A DNA stretch of 64,000 nucleotides from NCBI GenBank assembly GCA_045542735.1, contig JAZQLQ010000026.1, positions 1 through 64,000 of the forward strand, written 5' to 3'. The notes below the pieces were generated by a model. The model was given only the letters and a program-made list of their open reading frames with translations, was not told the DNA's origin and did no database searches. Within the stretch, counting starts at the first letter, position 1. Every line of letters starts with the position of its first letter. The position numbers were made by a program, and so were the translations under genes. Origin of the DNA: UBA2882 sp045542735 (GTDB lineage Bacteria > Bacillota > Clostridia > Lachnospirales > Lachnospiraceae). Of the stretch, positions 1 through 7,953 are shown one piece after another.

Positions 1-240
1 TGCAATCAACTGTATATCTTTATCTAGTTCAAGCACTGCAAGAACTGCTGCATATGCACCAATTGAAACAGTAGGTACTCCTTTTTCTATACTCGATAGT
101 GTATCTGCGCTAATGTTTGCCTGCTCCGCTATATACTCTGCATTAAGATTTCTACGCAGTCTTGCTTTCCGTATATTTGCCCCCATTTTCGCTAATGCTT
201 GTTGTGTATCCGGCATAAGATTTATTTCTCTTTTAGACAT
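1..240 (-). CDS. XRE-family helix-turn-helix regulator, 3' end outside window (HipB-like)
   Basis: An open frame of 80 codons starts at ATG 240 and runs off the left edge. The visible protein begins MSKREINLMPDTQQ and contains a classic lambda-repressor-type helix-turn-helix: GANIRKARLRRNL, then AEYIAEQANISADTLSSIEKG, with recognition-helix residues ISADTLSSIE. The short N-terminal tail and the domain layout resemble HipB-type antitoxins, which usually precede a HipA-like kinase, but anything downstream lies outside the window, so the HipB assignment is only an inference. The upstream region holds a GAGTTGAAGAAAA stretch as a weak ribosome-binding site. Confidence 0.75.
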   Translation of the reverse strand, partial: MSKREINLMPDTQQALAKMGANIRKARLRRNLNAEYIAEQANISADTLSSIEKGVPTVSIGAYAAVLAVLELDKDIQLIA

Positions 241-309
241 TTTTCTTCAACTCCTAATACATTCGGTGTTCACTAATTTTCTTCTTGACTATTCCAACTG
301 AATTTCATA

Positions 310-873
310 TTATAGACTCAAGAAATGGGTTTTTTGCTGAGTAAGGTCGCACGACTGGAAAAGGTTGCTCGTTTCTTTTTTTATGTTTACAAGGTCATAC
401 AAATAAAGTTTTCCGTCTTGAGCATGTCTTACAACCATTATCACTTTGAACACATTATATCCTTCTACTTCCCCGTTCTCTTTATATACTGGCAAAGCAA
501 ATCTTGAAGTATATCTGTACCATCCAAATTTTGCATCTCTATTATGTTTCGCTTTCCTATTTTCTCTGTATTCTTTCCCGGCTGCAATTTCTATCAATTC
601 CGAAACTCCTTGTGCCGCATTTGCCTTGGCTTTTGCATTTGCACCTTTTAAGGATGTTGTATACTCAGAATGTGCATACTCGTCAGGGAACTCCGCTCCT
701 ATGTAAATCATATCCTTTGTCTCCTCGATAACATATGACTCACCTACAAACTGTTTTAAATACGCCTCAATCTCTGTCCATTCTATTGAACGTTTTCCCT
801 TGAACCTCACATCATGAATGAATACAATCTTGTTTCCATCCAAATCTTCTACTACATTTACTTTTCTTTGCAT
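310..873 (-). CDS. Stand-alone PBECR/polyvalent-protein-like domain (possible RNase-type effector)
   Basis: A 187-residue protein with no signal peptide or membrane segment. Its second half (about residues 105-172) carries a block I recognise from C-terminal domains of phage and conjugative-element polyvalent proteins (Barnase-EndoU-ColicinE5-RelE-like, PBECR type): KHNRDAKFGWYRYTSRFALP, then VIMVVRHAQDGKLYLYDLVN, then IKKET. In those large proteins the domain is thought to be a toxin or processing nuclease; here it stands alone. The start has a strong AGGAGG at 7-nt spacing, but that site lies in an inverted repeat (878-924). It lies 95 bases downstream of the XRE gene at 969-1304. Family placement is from memory of the motif, with no search behind it; nuclease activity is inferred. 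Confidence 0.5.
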   Translation of the reverse strand: MQRKVNVVEDLDGNKIVFIHDVRFKGKRSIEWTEIEAYLKQFVGESYVIEETKDMIYIGAEFPDEYAHSEYTTSLKGANAKAKANAAQGVSELIEIAAGKEYRENRKAKHNRDAKFGWYRYTSRFALPVYKENGEVEGYNVFKVIMVVRHAQDGKLYLYDLVNIKKETSNLFQSCDLTQQKTHFLSL

Positions 874-877
874 AAAA

Positions 878-924
878 ATATCCTCCTAATCATAGTCCCT
901 TTGCGGGCTTTGATAAGAGGATAT
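878..924 (-). promoter_or_regulatory. Leader hairpin that can sequester the Shine-Dalgarno of the 310-873 gene
   Basis: On the minus strand ATATCCTCTTATCA (924 to 911) is complementary, with one bulge, to TGATTAGGAGGATAT (892 to 878), which contains the AGGAGG of the downstream gene. The loop is about 18 nt. The start codon is at 873. Folding would hide the ribosome-binding site. A similar arrangement occurs in the paralogous module at 9177-9234. Confidence 0.55.
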
Positions 925-945
925 CATTTGTCAATAGTATTTTCA

Positions 946-962
946 TTGGACGGTTAGTCCAA
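946..962. promoter_or_regulatory. Candidate operator, inverted repeat TTGGAC-N5-GTCCAA
   Basis: TTGGACGGTTAGTCCAA is a 6-bp inverted repeat with a 5-bp spacer. It lies 6 bp past the XRE stop codon and upstream of the downstream gene. The paralogous locus has TTGAACTTGTAGTTCAA in the same place (9240-9256), so position and shape are conserved while arm sequence drifts. A minus-strand TTGACA (933 to 928) lies just after it and may be a -35 box. Confidence 0.5.
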
Positions 963-968
963 AAACAT

Positions 969-1304
969 CTATGCCACTGACTGATATATTTTCTTGTAAT
1001 ATGCCATAAATCGTTTCTGCGCAGCCTGTGAATAGCATTGCTCTATATCGTATATCATCGGTACTGCATTCTTCTTCACCAAGAGGTCTTCCATATGTAC
1101 ATTTAGCAATTCACTAAGCATAAACAGATGATCCACCGATGGTAATATCTTGCCTTTGTACCAACGATAAATAGGCTGTACACACGACAAATGTAAATAG
1201 TCTTGGATTATACGAGGTGTATAACCAGCGGATTCAATCATGTGTTTTAATTTCCTTCCGGTTTGTTGCATATCTATGTTAGGGCAGGTTGGTTTTTGAC
1301 TCAT
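969..1304 (-). CDS. XRE-family DNA-binding regulator (paralogue of 9261-9581)
   Basis: A 111-residue protein. Residues 15-75 form a Cro/C1-type helix-turn-helix in which GRKLKHMIESAGYTPRIIQD is followed by the recognition segment SCVQPIYRWYKGKILPSVDH and LFMLSELLNVHMEDLLV. The form YLxLxCVQxxYRW, rather than the usual SxxxISxxE, is shared with the gene at 9261. The C-terminal tail is basic and aromatic (RFMAYYKKIYQ). ATG at 1304 follows AAGGAGGAG. It probably regulates itself and the next gene through the inverted repeat at 946-962; no other domain is seen. Confidence 0.85.
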   Translation of the reverse strand: MSQKPTCPNIDMQQTGRKLKHMIESAGYTPRIIQDYLHLSCVQPIYRWYKGKILPSVDHLFMLSELLNVHMEDLLVKKNAVPMIYDIEQCYSQAAQKRFMAYYKKIYQSVA

Positions 1305-1430
1305 TTGCAGACTCCTCCTTGCACTTTGTCAGAAAATCCATTCTCAACAAAATCTTATAACCTTGGTACACTTGCTTTCTCTATTATGTTTCCCATTATC
1401 GACTTTAATTTTCTCCCACATAATTATATA

Positions 1431-2351
1431 TCAAGAGGAACTACATGTATCACAAAAAATATAATTTAACTTTCCCGTAAACATACTCTGATTCGTTTTT
1501 ATACTTCTTTCCGTGCCTCTCCGTATATCATCTTCAATATTCCCTTTATAACGTGGTCCCGCAGTAATAAGCATAGCATCAAAAACATAATCTGGAATCT
1601 CAATCGCCACCGCTTCATAATCAAATCGTTTATCCACGTCAACCCTCAATCTTACTTCTTTTTCATACGACCATGCATCATCCTTCACATATCCTACCAT
1701 CTCACTATATACATCACCCTGAAGAATCGAATTATATGCTTGTCCGCAAGAATACAACTTTTCCTTACCTTTTGGCATATGATTATGATACATTACACGT
1801 GGAGCGCTAACATCAACATACTTATCTTCTGCAAAAATATTTAGTAAAACTTCCTTTGTCGCTGGGTCTGCTTTATAAACTCGCCTAGTCTCCTTGACCC
1901 AGCGTACAAATATCTCTGATGGAATAGATATCACTACTCCTTCACTCCATGGTTGGGCATACATACTCCACATTCCAATACTTTCTTTTTGTTCTATCAT
2001 AAATGAAATAAAAAACAGATGACTCCATAACGTCTCATCAACCTTTGAATATTCTAGACCATCATTCATGTTTTTAGGACTTCCTACGTACCAATATCCT
2101 CCATTAATCATAGCAAGAGCCTTTTTAACGCTGGTGTAGTGACATAATGTCATACCTGGCTTTATTCGATTTTTCATATCCCTTAAATATGAAAGCATAC
2201 CCTTGCAATCAGTAATCTCACTGAAATTCGTAACCTTATTCTCATCTATTTTCTTAGTAAATTCATCTAAACTTAAATGTCCATATTCCTTAATAATACT
2301 TTCTACATACTTTTTCCCTTTTTCAATCGTTCGTTGCGTTTCTTTTTCCAT
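1431..2351 (-). CDS. DUF2971-family protein
   Basis: A 306-residue soluble protein. After a charged helical N-terminus (about residues 1-65) comes the DUF2971 signature: LCHYTSVKKALAMI (about residues 69-82), GGYWYVGSPKNMNDGLEYSK, then FISFMIEQKESIGMWSMYAQ, a glycine-rich GVVISIP and a late YEKEVRLRV. The family is widespread and uncharacterised, and often occurs in defence or mobile islands; an ADP-ribosyltransferase-like fold has been suggested for related YxxH proteins, which I cannot test here. A GTAGGA ribosome site precedes the ATG. The neighbours are other accessory genes, which supports an island role. No function is assigned. Confidence 0.7.
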   Translation of the reverse strand: MEKETQRTIEKGKKYVESIIKEYGHLSLDEFTKKIDENKVTNFSEITDCKGMLSYLRDMKNRIKPGMTLCHYTSVKKALAMINGGYWYVGSPKNMNDGLEYSKVDETLWSHLFFISFMIEQKESIGMWSMYAQPWSEGVVISIPSEIFVRWVKETRRVYKADPATKEVLLNIFAEDKYVDVSAPRVMYHNHMPKGKEKLYSCGQAYNSILQGDVYSEMVGYVKDDAWSYEKEVRLRVDVDKRFDYEAVAIEIPDYVFDAMLITAGPRYKGNIEDDIRRGTERSIKTNQSMFTGKLNYIFCDTCSSS

Positions 2352-2815
2352 TTAGTTTCCTACTTTCATCTGTATTTTTCAACTAAGCTCTATCTTTCCG
2401 CATATTGAAATTATCTTATCTTCAATGCCGATATCTAACAAAAAATTATCTACCAGCATCATTTCTGTCTTAGTAAGTTTCATATACCATTATATTCTTT
2501 TGCAATGTAATATCAATCTGTTTAAACTCAATAACCATTCTTTCTTGAAATATCACCAATTTCATAACAGTTCTCTTCTTCAAACCACCTTTTAATAAGC
2601 CACGTCACAGCCCCAAATCCTTTTTTTCTGGCTTAAATTTGGTATAAAAATCCTCTCTCAAACTCCCCGATCCCTTGGTTTTCCTACACTTTCTCGAAAA
2701 AGCAACTTCTTGCCGTGACATACAAAGAGACATTTTAATTTCCTTTTCATTCCTACAACTTCTTGCAATTCCTCCAAACTTCTTTAAAAGCTGTCGTATA
2801 ATTTAATTTCTCCAC
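2352..2815. other. Gene-poor stretch with short open frames, possibly degraded coding DNA
   Basis: No full gene is visible. On the minus strand a 34-codon frame (2483 to 2379) ends 27 bases before the DUF2971 start but lacks a clear ribosome-binding site. Further upstream, minus-strand fragments such as MSLCMSRQEVAFS and GAVTWLIKRWFEEENC lie in different frames separated by stops. These look like remnants of a decayed gene; the second vaguely recalls the C-terminus of TetR-type regulators. I see no clear terminator or RNA gene. Confidence 0.35.
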
Positions 2816-3541
2816 TCAAGACTTAGCTTCATATTCATCGCATTTCCCATATCTTGGCACGGCATATTCGTTCAACCGCTCTGTTGCCCGAATTAATAAA
2901 CCTATTAATTCATTATGCGTTTTTTGACAAAAAGAATTGTCAAGGAACTCATTTTTTGTTGCCAACCTAATATGTACTCGATTTCTTAAGTCATATATTT
3001 CTTTTATTCGAGCAAGTTCTTTTTCATCAAAATCTAATATACCCATGCTACAAAGCGCTGCTAATGATGATTTCATATTTCCCTGCCCGTGTTTATTTAG
3101 CCTAACTTTACATTTATTTATTTTTTTACACTCTTCGCAACATTGAAAGATATTTTCTGTTGCTTCTGTAATTAAAGCTTCAAAAATTGAAACCAAATTA
3201 ATAATGTCTTGCTTATATAACATAGTTCGGATAGAACCCCATATATAAAATCTATTTAAAAGTAAATTATAATAATCTGTCAGTTGTAAATTATAAGAAA
3301 TATTGTTTCTCGTATTATAATCTTTAACAATATTCCCCAGATGATACTTTTTAAAAAAATCCCCGGATTTTCTTACATATCCTTTTGGCATATGAATTCT
3401 ATCAGTATAATCAACCGCATAATTTTTATTAGGTGGATTAAATCCACCCTCCTTCAAAAGTTTCTCATTTTCCTGGAGCAATTCTGTAATCTGTCGATTA
3501 TTTGCAATTATCTTTTCGTGTATTTCTTCTTTAAGTATCAT
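2816..3541 (-). CDS. Uncharacterised HEPN-like protein
   Basis: A 241-residue, predominantly helical protein. The N-terminus (residues 1-35) is a short coiled coil. The C-terminal half carries NLVSIFEALITEATENI, a cysteine cluster (QCCEECKKINKCK, possibly metal-binding) and then IKEIYDLRNRVHIRLATKNE. The R-N-x-V-H element at the end of a helix resembles the catalytic RxxxxH region of HEPN ribonucleases, and the following gene has the same RNxVH. HEPN proteins are common toxins and defence effectors. Here this is motif-level inference. GAGG lies about 9 nt before the ATG. Next gene upstream ends about 50 bases away. Confidence 0.5.
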   Translation of the reverse strand: MILKEEIHEKIIANNRQITELLQENEKLLKEGGFNPPNKNYAVDYTDRIHMPKGYVRKSGDFFKKYHLGNIVKDYNTRNNISYNLQLTDYYNLLLNRFYIWGSIRTMLYKQDIINLVSIFEALITEATENIFQCCEECKKINKCKVRLNKHGQGNMKSSLAALCSMGILDFDEKELARIKEIYDLRNRVHIRLATKNEFLDNSFCQKTHNELIGLLIRATERLNEYAVPRYGKCDEYEAKS

Positions 3542-3592
3542 GCCTTTGTCCTCTAGCTAAGTTTTATTTTAAATTCTAATGCCACTTATTCT

Positions 3593-4339
3593 CTAAAATA
3601 TACATAATTCTTGACGTCTCTTATCCAACCTACTATCGACAATCTCTTTAAGATACATGATCACTTGTTTACATGTATCTTTGTCAATATCAAGTTCTTG
3701 CCTCAAACAGACTTTAGCGTGTACTGAATTTCTATTTTTCCTAATAAAATGAGCTTTTTCACTTGAATCCATCCAATCGGGGTGATTAATCTCCTCAATT
3801 TGATCTATGTACACGCTTAACTGCTCTCTTTTTTCCCACTCATATCTACCATCATTTTTTAATACTTGTATTTGATATGGTTCCTCAAAATAATTTTTTT
3901 CATCAATCTCAGATAACCAATCCAATAAAAACCATTCTAATATTGAGCCTGCCATTATCAATGTTGCCTTGTATGCACCTGATGCATAACAAATGTCTAA
4001 TTCCTTTATATCTGCGCCTATAGCAACGAAAAAATGGTTAAAATCACTAAATAAAAAATCAAATATACTCTTATATAATTCCTTTACTTCATCAGTTTTA
4101 TTGTCTAAACATCGAAGATTCTTATAATAAGTCAATAACCTTTTACGTAATGCATAAATATTACTACGCCTATCACATTTCGAATCTTCAATTTCTATTA
4201 ATATTTCATTTATCTTTAATGAATGGTCTAAAACTCTTTTTTGTTTGATTTCTCTTTCTTCAACAGCATTTATATGTAAACTCTCCACTTTTTGCACCTT
4301 TTCTTTATTTAGCATATCTTTCACACTTTTTATATCCAA
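3593..4339 (-). CDS. Uncharacterised HEPN-like protein
   Basis: A 248-residue helical protein. The segment CYASGAYKATLIMAGSILEW (about residues 122-141) matches the first helix of Abi/HEPN-type proteins, which typically read ayxaaxxlxGsxlE. Further on, KAHFIRKNRNSVHAKVCLRQ gives the second-helix RNxVH motif. Together these suggest a HEPN fold, and the gene directly downstream shares the motif. The start is uncertain: the longest frame uses TTG at 4339 and no ATG lies upstream in frame before the stop; GTG at 4324 and an internal ATG at 4315 are alternatives, none with a good ribosome site. It lies 30 bases after the gene at 4370, so translational coupling is possible. Confidence 0.5.
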   Translation of the reverse strand: MDIKSVKDMLNKEKVQKVESLHINAVEEREIKQKRVLDHSLKINEILIEIEDSKCDRRSNIYALRKRLLTYYKNLRCLDNKTDEVKELYKSIFDFLFSDFNHFFVAIGADIKELDICYASGAYKATLIMAGSILEWFLLDWLSEIDEKNYFEEPYQIQVLKNDGRYEWEKREQLSVYIDQIEEINHPDWMDSSEKAHFIRKNRNSVHAKVCLRQELDIDKDTCKQVIMYLKEIVDSRLDKRRQELCIF

Positions 4340-4369
4340 ATATTTTGTTTTATATATTATTTCTAGTAG

Positions 4370-5107
4370 TTACCAAAGCCACGGCTTTTGAAAACACTCT
4401 ATTGCATTCTCTGAAGAATAATATGCTCTATATTCTTCATAAGATATTTTTTGTGCCTCATATATTTTATTATCCGGTACAAATAACGGTTGCTCCCAGA
4501 AGTTTTTATTACAATCCTCTATTCCCATTATCATACCTGCGGAAAAAAGCCCACCCATAATACACTCCTTATGGTAGCAAACTTTCATTGTAAAAGATTC
4601 TCCTACACGTACTTTTTTATCAAATAATGTAGAATAGCTTAAATAACTATACTCTAAAATACTTTGGACATTCGCTATATCACAGAGAATAGTGCTTCTC
4701 TTATTTACACATATTGGACTAACACACAAAATATCTGTTTTGCCCATATTTTTAAAAGTATATATAACACAACACCATTCTTCTTTATTAAAAAATTCTT
4801 CCTTATAATGCGGCTTTACTATACCGTTCTCCGTAGACACGCTTTCTATTTTTGTAAGAAATATATTGATATCACATTTTTTGTTAATTTCAAGCCCCGG
4901 TTGTTCTAAATAATCTTTATATTTAACAATCTCCAATTCCGGGCGATTTTGATATGTTTTTTCCTTTTTCTTCTCTTTCTTTTTTTTAGCTTTTTGCCGC
5001 TCCCTACGCATTTCTAAGATTAAATTTACCGCTCCGCCCGCAACAGCACCTGTTACTGCACTTATAAGAGTATTTACTAATTCAGTATTTATTAATTCAT
5101 TGCTCAT
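4370..5107 (-). CDS. Membrane-anchored protein of unknown function
   Basis: About 245 residues. A glycine/alanine-rich hydrophobic segment near the N-terminus (NTLISAVTGAVAGGAVNLIL, about residues 9-28) is followed by a dense lysine tract (RRERQKAKKKKEKKKEK), so the protein is probably held in the membrane with the rest in the cytoplasm. The C-terminal domain (60-245) is rich in beta-strand-like stretches and has no motif I recognise. I chose ATG 5107 (MSNELIN) because AGGAG precedes it by 7 nt; an ATG 15 bases further upstream lacks this. Small membrane-tethered proteins beside HEPN genes fit a defence cassette, but this is context only. Confidence 0.55.
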   Translation of the reverse strand: MSNELINTELVNTLISAVTGAVAGGAVNLILEMRRERQKAKKKKEKKKEKTYQNRPELEIVKYKDYLEQPGLEINKKCDINIFLTKIESVSTENGIVKPHYKEEFFNKEEWCCVIYTFKNMGKTDILCVSPICVNKRSTILCDIANVQSILEYSYLSYSTLFDKKVRVGESFTMKVCYHKECIMGGLFSAGMIMGIEDCNKNFWEQPLFVPDNKIYEAQKISYEEYRAYYSSENAIECFQKPWLW

Positions 5108-5168
5108 GCTATAGCTCCTCATGTAATTATTACTACTTCGAAACCTCTTAATCCCTTGCTTTCATGTA

Positions 5169-6677
5169 CTAAAATGCCTTTTTAATTGTCACATCAGCAT
5201 TATTTTTTCCTGCTCGTCCATCACTGGGTGTTTTTCCATATATCACAATGTATCGATCATCACCATAATATCTTGCTTTGTAATGAGGTCCATCCATCTC
5301 TATTTGAAATCCGATTTCTTCTAACTGTCGTCTGAGTTTAGTCGTCATTCCACTATAATTTTTTAAAATTCTTTTTACCTCTGCTGCTTTTTTTTCACTA
5401 ATTGCCTGGTAGTCATTTGCCATAATAATGTCATTTACTACATCAAATCTACGTGTTTTAGGCTCAATACCATCTAATCCTTTTTGAAGTGTTGATAAAA
5501 TAAGATCTTTAATTTCACCTGGATAAAACTCATCTTCATCACCCATGATGAGTAGGGGAATTTCTGTATTTAAATCTACCTTTGTTCGGAGCCCTTGGTT
5601 TTCATATTCCAACTTTTCTACACATTTATTTAATCTCTCTACTTCGTCCCGAAGCCTTTGCATGTCATCTTCAAAACTTTCTAATAACACATCTGTTTCA
5701 TTCTTTGCTTTTTCTAATGCTTCTTGCTGCATTGTTTCTTTGGTTTCATCCAAACTGCTCTTCAAAGCAAATAATTCTTCCCATGCATGCTTTCGTTCGC
5801 TTTCGGCTTGTATTCGCTCCTCTCGTTGACTTTCCAGTCTATCAAGTAATAATGCATTGTTTACTCCCTGCCATGTACATAATGCATCTATCTTTTGCGA
5901 ATTACTGTACTGAATTACAGATCTTATTACTTTTTCAGACATAATAGAATCTATGCCAACCGAACTACGATATAAATATCTTTTTGGCTTTATTGCTTGA
6001 TTTGGATAGTAAATACCAATTGCACCGTAATATTCATTTTTTGACTCACACATTTCTCTAATTATACGATTTGAGCAATTTGTCTTTTGCACAAGAACAT
6101 GTGCTACTCCCTTTAGTCTTCCTGCTAACCTGTCAACATCAACAGGATTTTCGTCACAAAAAGTTTTGGAAATATACACTACTGGAAGACGATATCTTTC
6201 CTTACCATTAACCACATCCGCAAGTAATTGATAGTTGGTTTCGTCAATATAAAACGGTGTTCTTAATATTGGCAACTTGCCGTCCTCTTTTAAATATCCA
6301 CGTTTTATAAGTAATGTTATAAAATGAGGCGTAGAAAACTTCAAATCGATAGCAAGTGCTTCCTCTAAATAACTTCTATCAAGCCTTACTGCCATTTTCA
6401 TGGTATTAAAATTCATAATATAATCGGTATTCCAAATTACAGCATCAGAATCTTTTTTTTCATATCGTACAGCTATAATATTCTGATTTCGATACTCTTG
6501 TATATCCAGACGTAAATTTTCATACTCATAACATGCTGTTAATTTACCATCCCATTCAATTCCAGGTATAACATTATCTGAATGAGGACTCCCCTGATTC
6601 CACTCTATAACAAGTTCTATAAAAGCTTCTTTTGTCATTGTACTATTAATATCTAATACTGTTGAAAATAGTAACAT
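5169..6677 (-). CDS. Large coiled-coil protein, unknown (C-terminal HicA-like region)
   Basis: 502 residues. Residues 1-265 form a mixed alpha/beta region without familiar catalytic motifs (RLPVVYISKTFCDENPVDVD, then VLVQKTNCSNRIIREMC). About 275-365 is a long coiled coil (LESQREERIQAESERKHAWE onward to KLEYENQGLR). The C-terminus (about 390-500) starts with a small helical part and ends LRRQLEEIGFQIEMDGPHYK, then RYIVIYGKTPSDGRAGKN; this recalls the HicA/dsRBD-like arrangement of a helix followed by a GF-x-x-x-x-x-x-xH strand. Start ATG 6677 follows AAGAAGGAA. It shares a promoter and direction with 6740-7558, 62 bases upstream, so the two likely work together. Function not recognised. Confidence 0.5.
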   Translation of the reverse strand: MLLFSTVLDINSTMTKEAFIELVIEWNQGSPHSDNVIPGIEWDGKLTACYEYENLRLDIQEYRNQNIIAVRYEKKDSDAVIWNTDYIMNFNTMKMAVRLDRSYLEEALAIDLKFSTPHFITLLIKRGYLKEDGKLPILRTPFYIDETNYQLLADVVNGKERYRLPVVYISKTFCDENPVDVDRLAGRLKGVAHVLVQKTNCSNRIIREMCESKNEYYGAIGIYYPNQAIKPKRYLYRSSVGIDSIMSEKVIRSVIQYSNSQKIDALCTWQGVNNALLLDRLESQREERIQAESERKHAWEELFALKSSLDETKETMQQEALEKAKNETDVLLESFEDDMQRLRDEVERLNKCVEKLEYENQGLRTKVDLNTEIPLLIMGDEDEFYPGEIKDLILSTLQKGLDGIEPKTRRFDVVNDIIMANDYQAISEKKAAEVKRILKNYSGMTTKLRRQLEEIGFQIEMDGPHYKARYYGDDRYIVIYGKTPSDGRAGKNNADVTIKKAF

Positions 6678-6739
6678 TTCTCATTCCTTCTTTCGTTGTT
6701 TACTTTATGTCTCTATTCGCCATACACATCGTAGTTACT

Positions 6740-7558
6740 TTATTTTTCTTCATTTCCCCCATTCATCTCCCCCAGCAACTCCTTCACTCTCTTTCCTCTC
6801 TCAACCTGGTCCATTTCCAGTTTTGCCAGGAGCCACATCTGATAGATGTCGTCATAGACTGCCTCGATTTCCTCATCCTTCATGGTAGCTATATAAGGCG
6901 TCTGCGAATGGTCATGTCTGACAAACTTATTCATCAGCTGATAAAGCTGCGTTTCCAGATTTCCATTGATTCCTTTGAGGGTCTTGCGTTCCGATTCAAT
7001 GTCATCTGCCATCTGCTTCAGGATTGCCTTCTTCCGGCTCAAATCACCTTTTAACCGGAAATGATTGTATTCCAATACGGAGTAGGCGATTTCCTCCGGG
7101 ACAATTTCTGCCACAGCTACAGCTGTCGGATTCTTTTCCACATAGATGACGATGTCTTCCTTTTTGACTTCCATAAGTCCCAGTTCATCCACGCAATCAT
7201 GGATAGCCTCATACAAAATCTCAAGGCTCTCCTCTTCCTCATAGAAGATTCCTTCCGCTTCACACAATTGATTGCACAGATTTATCACGTATTCGCAAAA
7301 GGTCAGCAATACATCTACACTTTTTTCTCTTTTGCTTCCATACCGGTCAAACCGGAATCCGTATGTATTGTTAAAATCCTCCAGCGAAACCGTTCTCTTC
7401 CGAAAAGATTTCGGAAACTCTATAAATCGCTCATCTACCCATTCTTCAATGCAACAGCCATAGGCTTCCTCTGCATACAATTCATATATCCTGTCATACT
7501 CAGCTTTTACATTGATGGGCGCGTTCCTGATAATGTCATAAAAATTTCTTCGTTCCAT
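6740..7558 (-). CDS. Uncharacterised protein, first gene of a two-gene unit with 5169-6677
   Basis: 272 residues, acidic, mostly helical, no membrane segment or signal peptide. The N-terminal part (MERRNFYDIIRNAPINVKAE) is followed by YAEEAYGCCIEEWVDERFIE; the C-terminal third is a charged helix pair (SRKKAILKQMADDIESERKT). No family recognised. I prefer ATG 7558, with GGGGAAAG before it, over a GTG four codons earlier that has no ribosome site. A convincing promoter lies 56 bases upstream (7614-7643). GC and codon choice look slightly higher than in the neighbouring genes at 2.8-6.7 kb, hinting that the island is a mosaic. Confidence 0.5.
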   Translation of the reverse strand: MERRNFYDIIRNAPINVKAEYDRIYELYAEEAYGCCIEEWVDERFIEFPKSFRKRTVSLEDFNNTYGFRFDRYGSKREKSVDVLLTFCEYVINLCNQLCEAEGIFYEEEESLEILYEAIHDCVDELGLMEVKKEDIVIYVEKNPTAVAVAEIVPEEIAYSVLEYNHFRLKGDLSRKKAILKQMADDIESERKTLKGINGNLETQLYQLMNKFVRHDHSQTPYIATMKDEEIEAVYDDIYQMWLLAKLEMDQVERGKRVKELLGEMNGGNEEK

Positions 7559-7613
7559 ATCTTTCCCCACTCTACATTACATGTTCTTATGAAGTTTTAT
7601 CTTGGATACTGCC

Positions 7614-7643
7614 ATTATACCACCCGTCTACAATTATTTACAA
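7614..7643 (-). promoter_or_regulatory. Sigma-A-type promoter for the 7558-5169 gene pair
   Basis: Reading the minus strand, TTGTAA (7643 to 7638) and TATAAT (7619 to 7614) are separated by 18 bp, and a TG precedes the -10 box (TGGTATAAT). The start codon of the first gene is 56 bases downstream. Confidence 0.6.
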
Positions 7644-7684
7644 CATTTTACAATTTCTGTTAATATTTTTGTCCACAATCAACA

Positions 7685-7732
7685 AAAAAGCACCGATTTA
7701 TAGGCCATATAGCCCATAAATCAGTGCCTTTT
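7685..7732 (-). terminator. Rho-independent terminator
   Basis: On the minus strand GGCACTGATTTATGGGC pairs with GGCCTATAAATCGGTGC across a TATAT loop, followed by TTTTTTG. The stem is long and nearly perfect. It ends transcription coming through the small gene at 7954 and the KilA-N remnant, and fuses directly to that remnant. Confidence 0.75.
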
Positions 7733-7920
7733 GCATTCACTCACACTTAATACAAACGTATGCAATCCTGCCTGCTGTTTAAAGTGGTCGAATTCGACCA
7801 CTTTAAAATTTGGATTGTATATTGACTCCCACGTTCCAAGAAATTCTAATGTATTTCTATTTCAGTTTGTGTAATTGTCACAGGTATGTCTTGAACTGTT
7901 ATTATTCTATTCTTTTTCAT
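7721..7920 (-). pseudogene. KilA-N-domain (phage antirepressor-like) gene remnant
   Basis: ATG 7920, preceded by GGAGGGTGTGA, opens MKKNRIITVQDIPVTITQTE, the usual start of KilA-N/RhuM-type proteins, but a stop comes after 24 codons. In another frame the same stretch continues LEFLGTWESIYNPNFK, then VVEFDHFKQQAGLHTFVLSV, which matches the middle of the KilA-N domain. The intervening residues, where ISLTDIARY would be expected, are missing, so there is an internal deletion with a frameshift. The remnant then stops (CKRH and a stop codon) where the terminator hairpin begins. KilA-N proteins are DNA-binding phage factors; this is debris of a prophage or mobile element. Confidence 0.7.
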
Positions 7921-7953
7921 TCACACCCTCCATTTCTCTTACTAGCTCATATT

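Noticed and set aside
2379..2483. A 34-codon minus-strand frame before the DUF2971 gene
   Set aside because: No ribosome site and no resemblance to a known small protein; more likely part of decayed DNA.
7778..7807. A perfect 30-bp palindrome centred on GAATTC, which looks like a strong operator
   Set aside because: Its bases encode FKVVEFDHFK of the KilA-N remnant, a conserved stretch of that domain; the symmetry is most likely a coincidence of codons.
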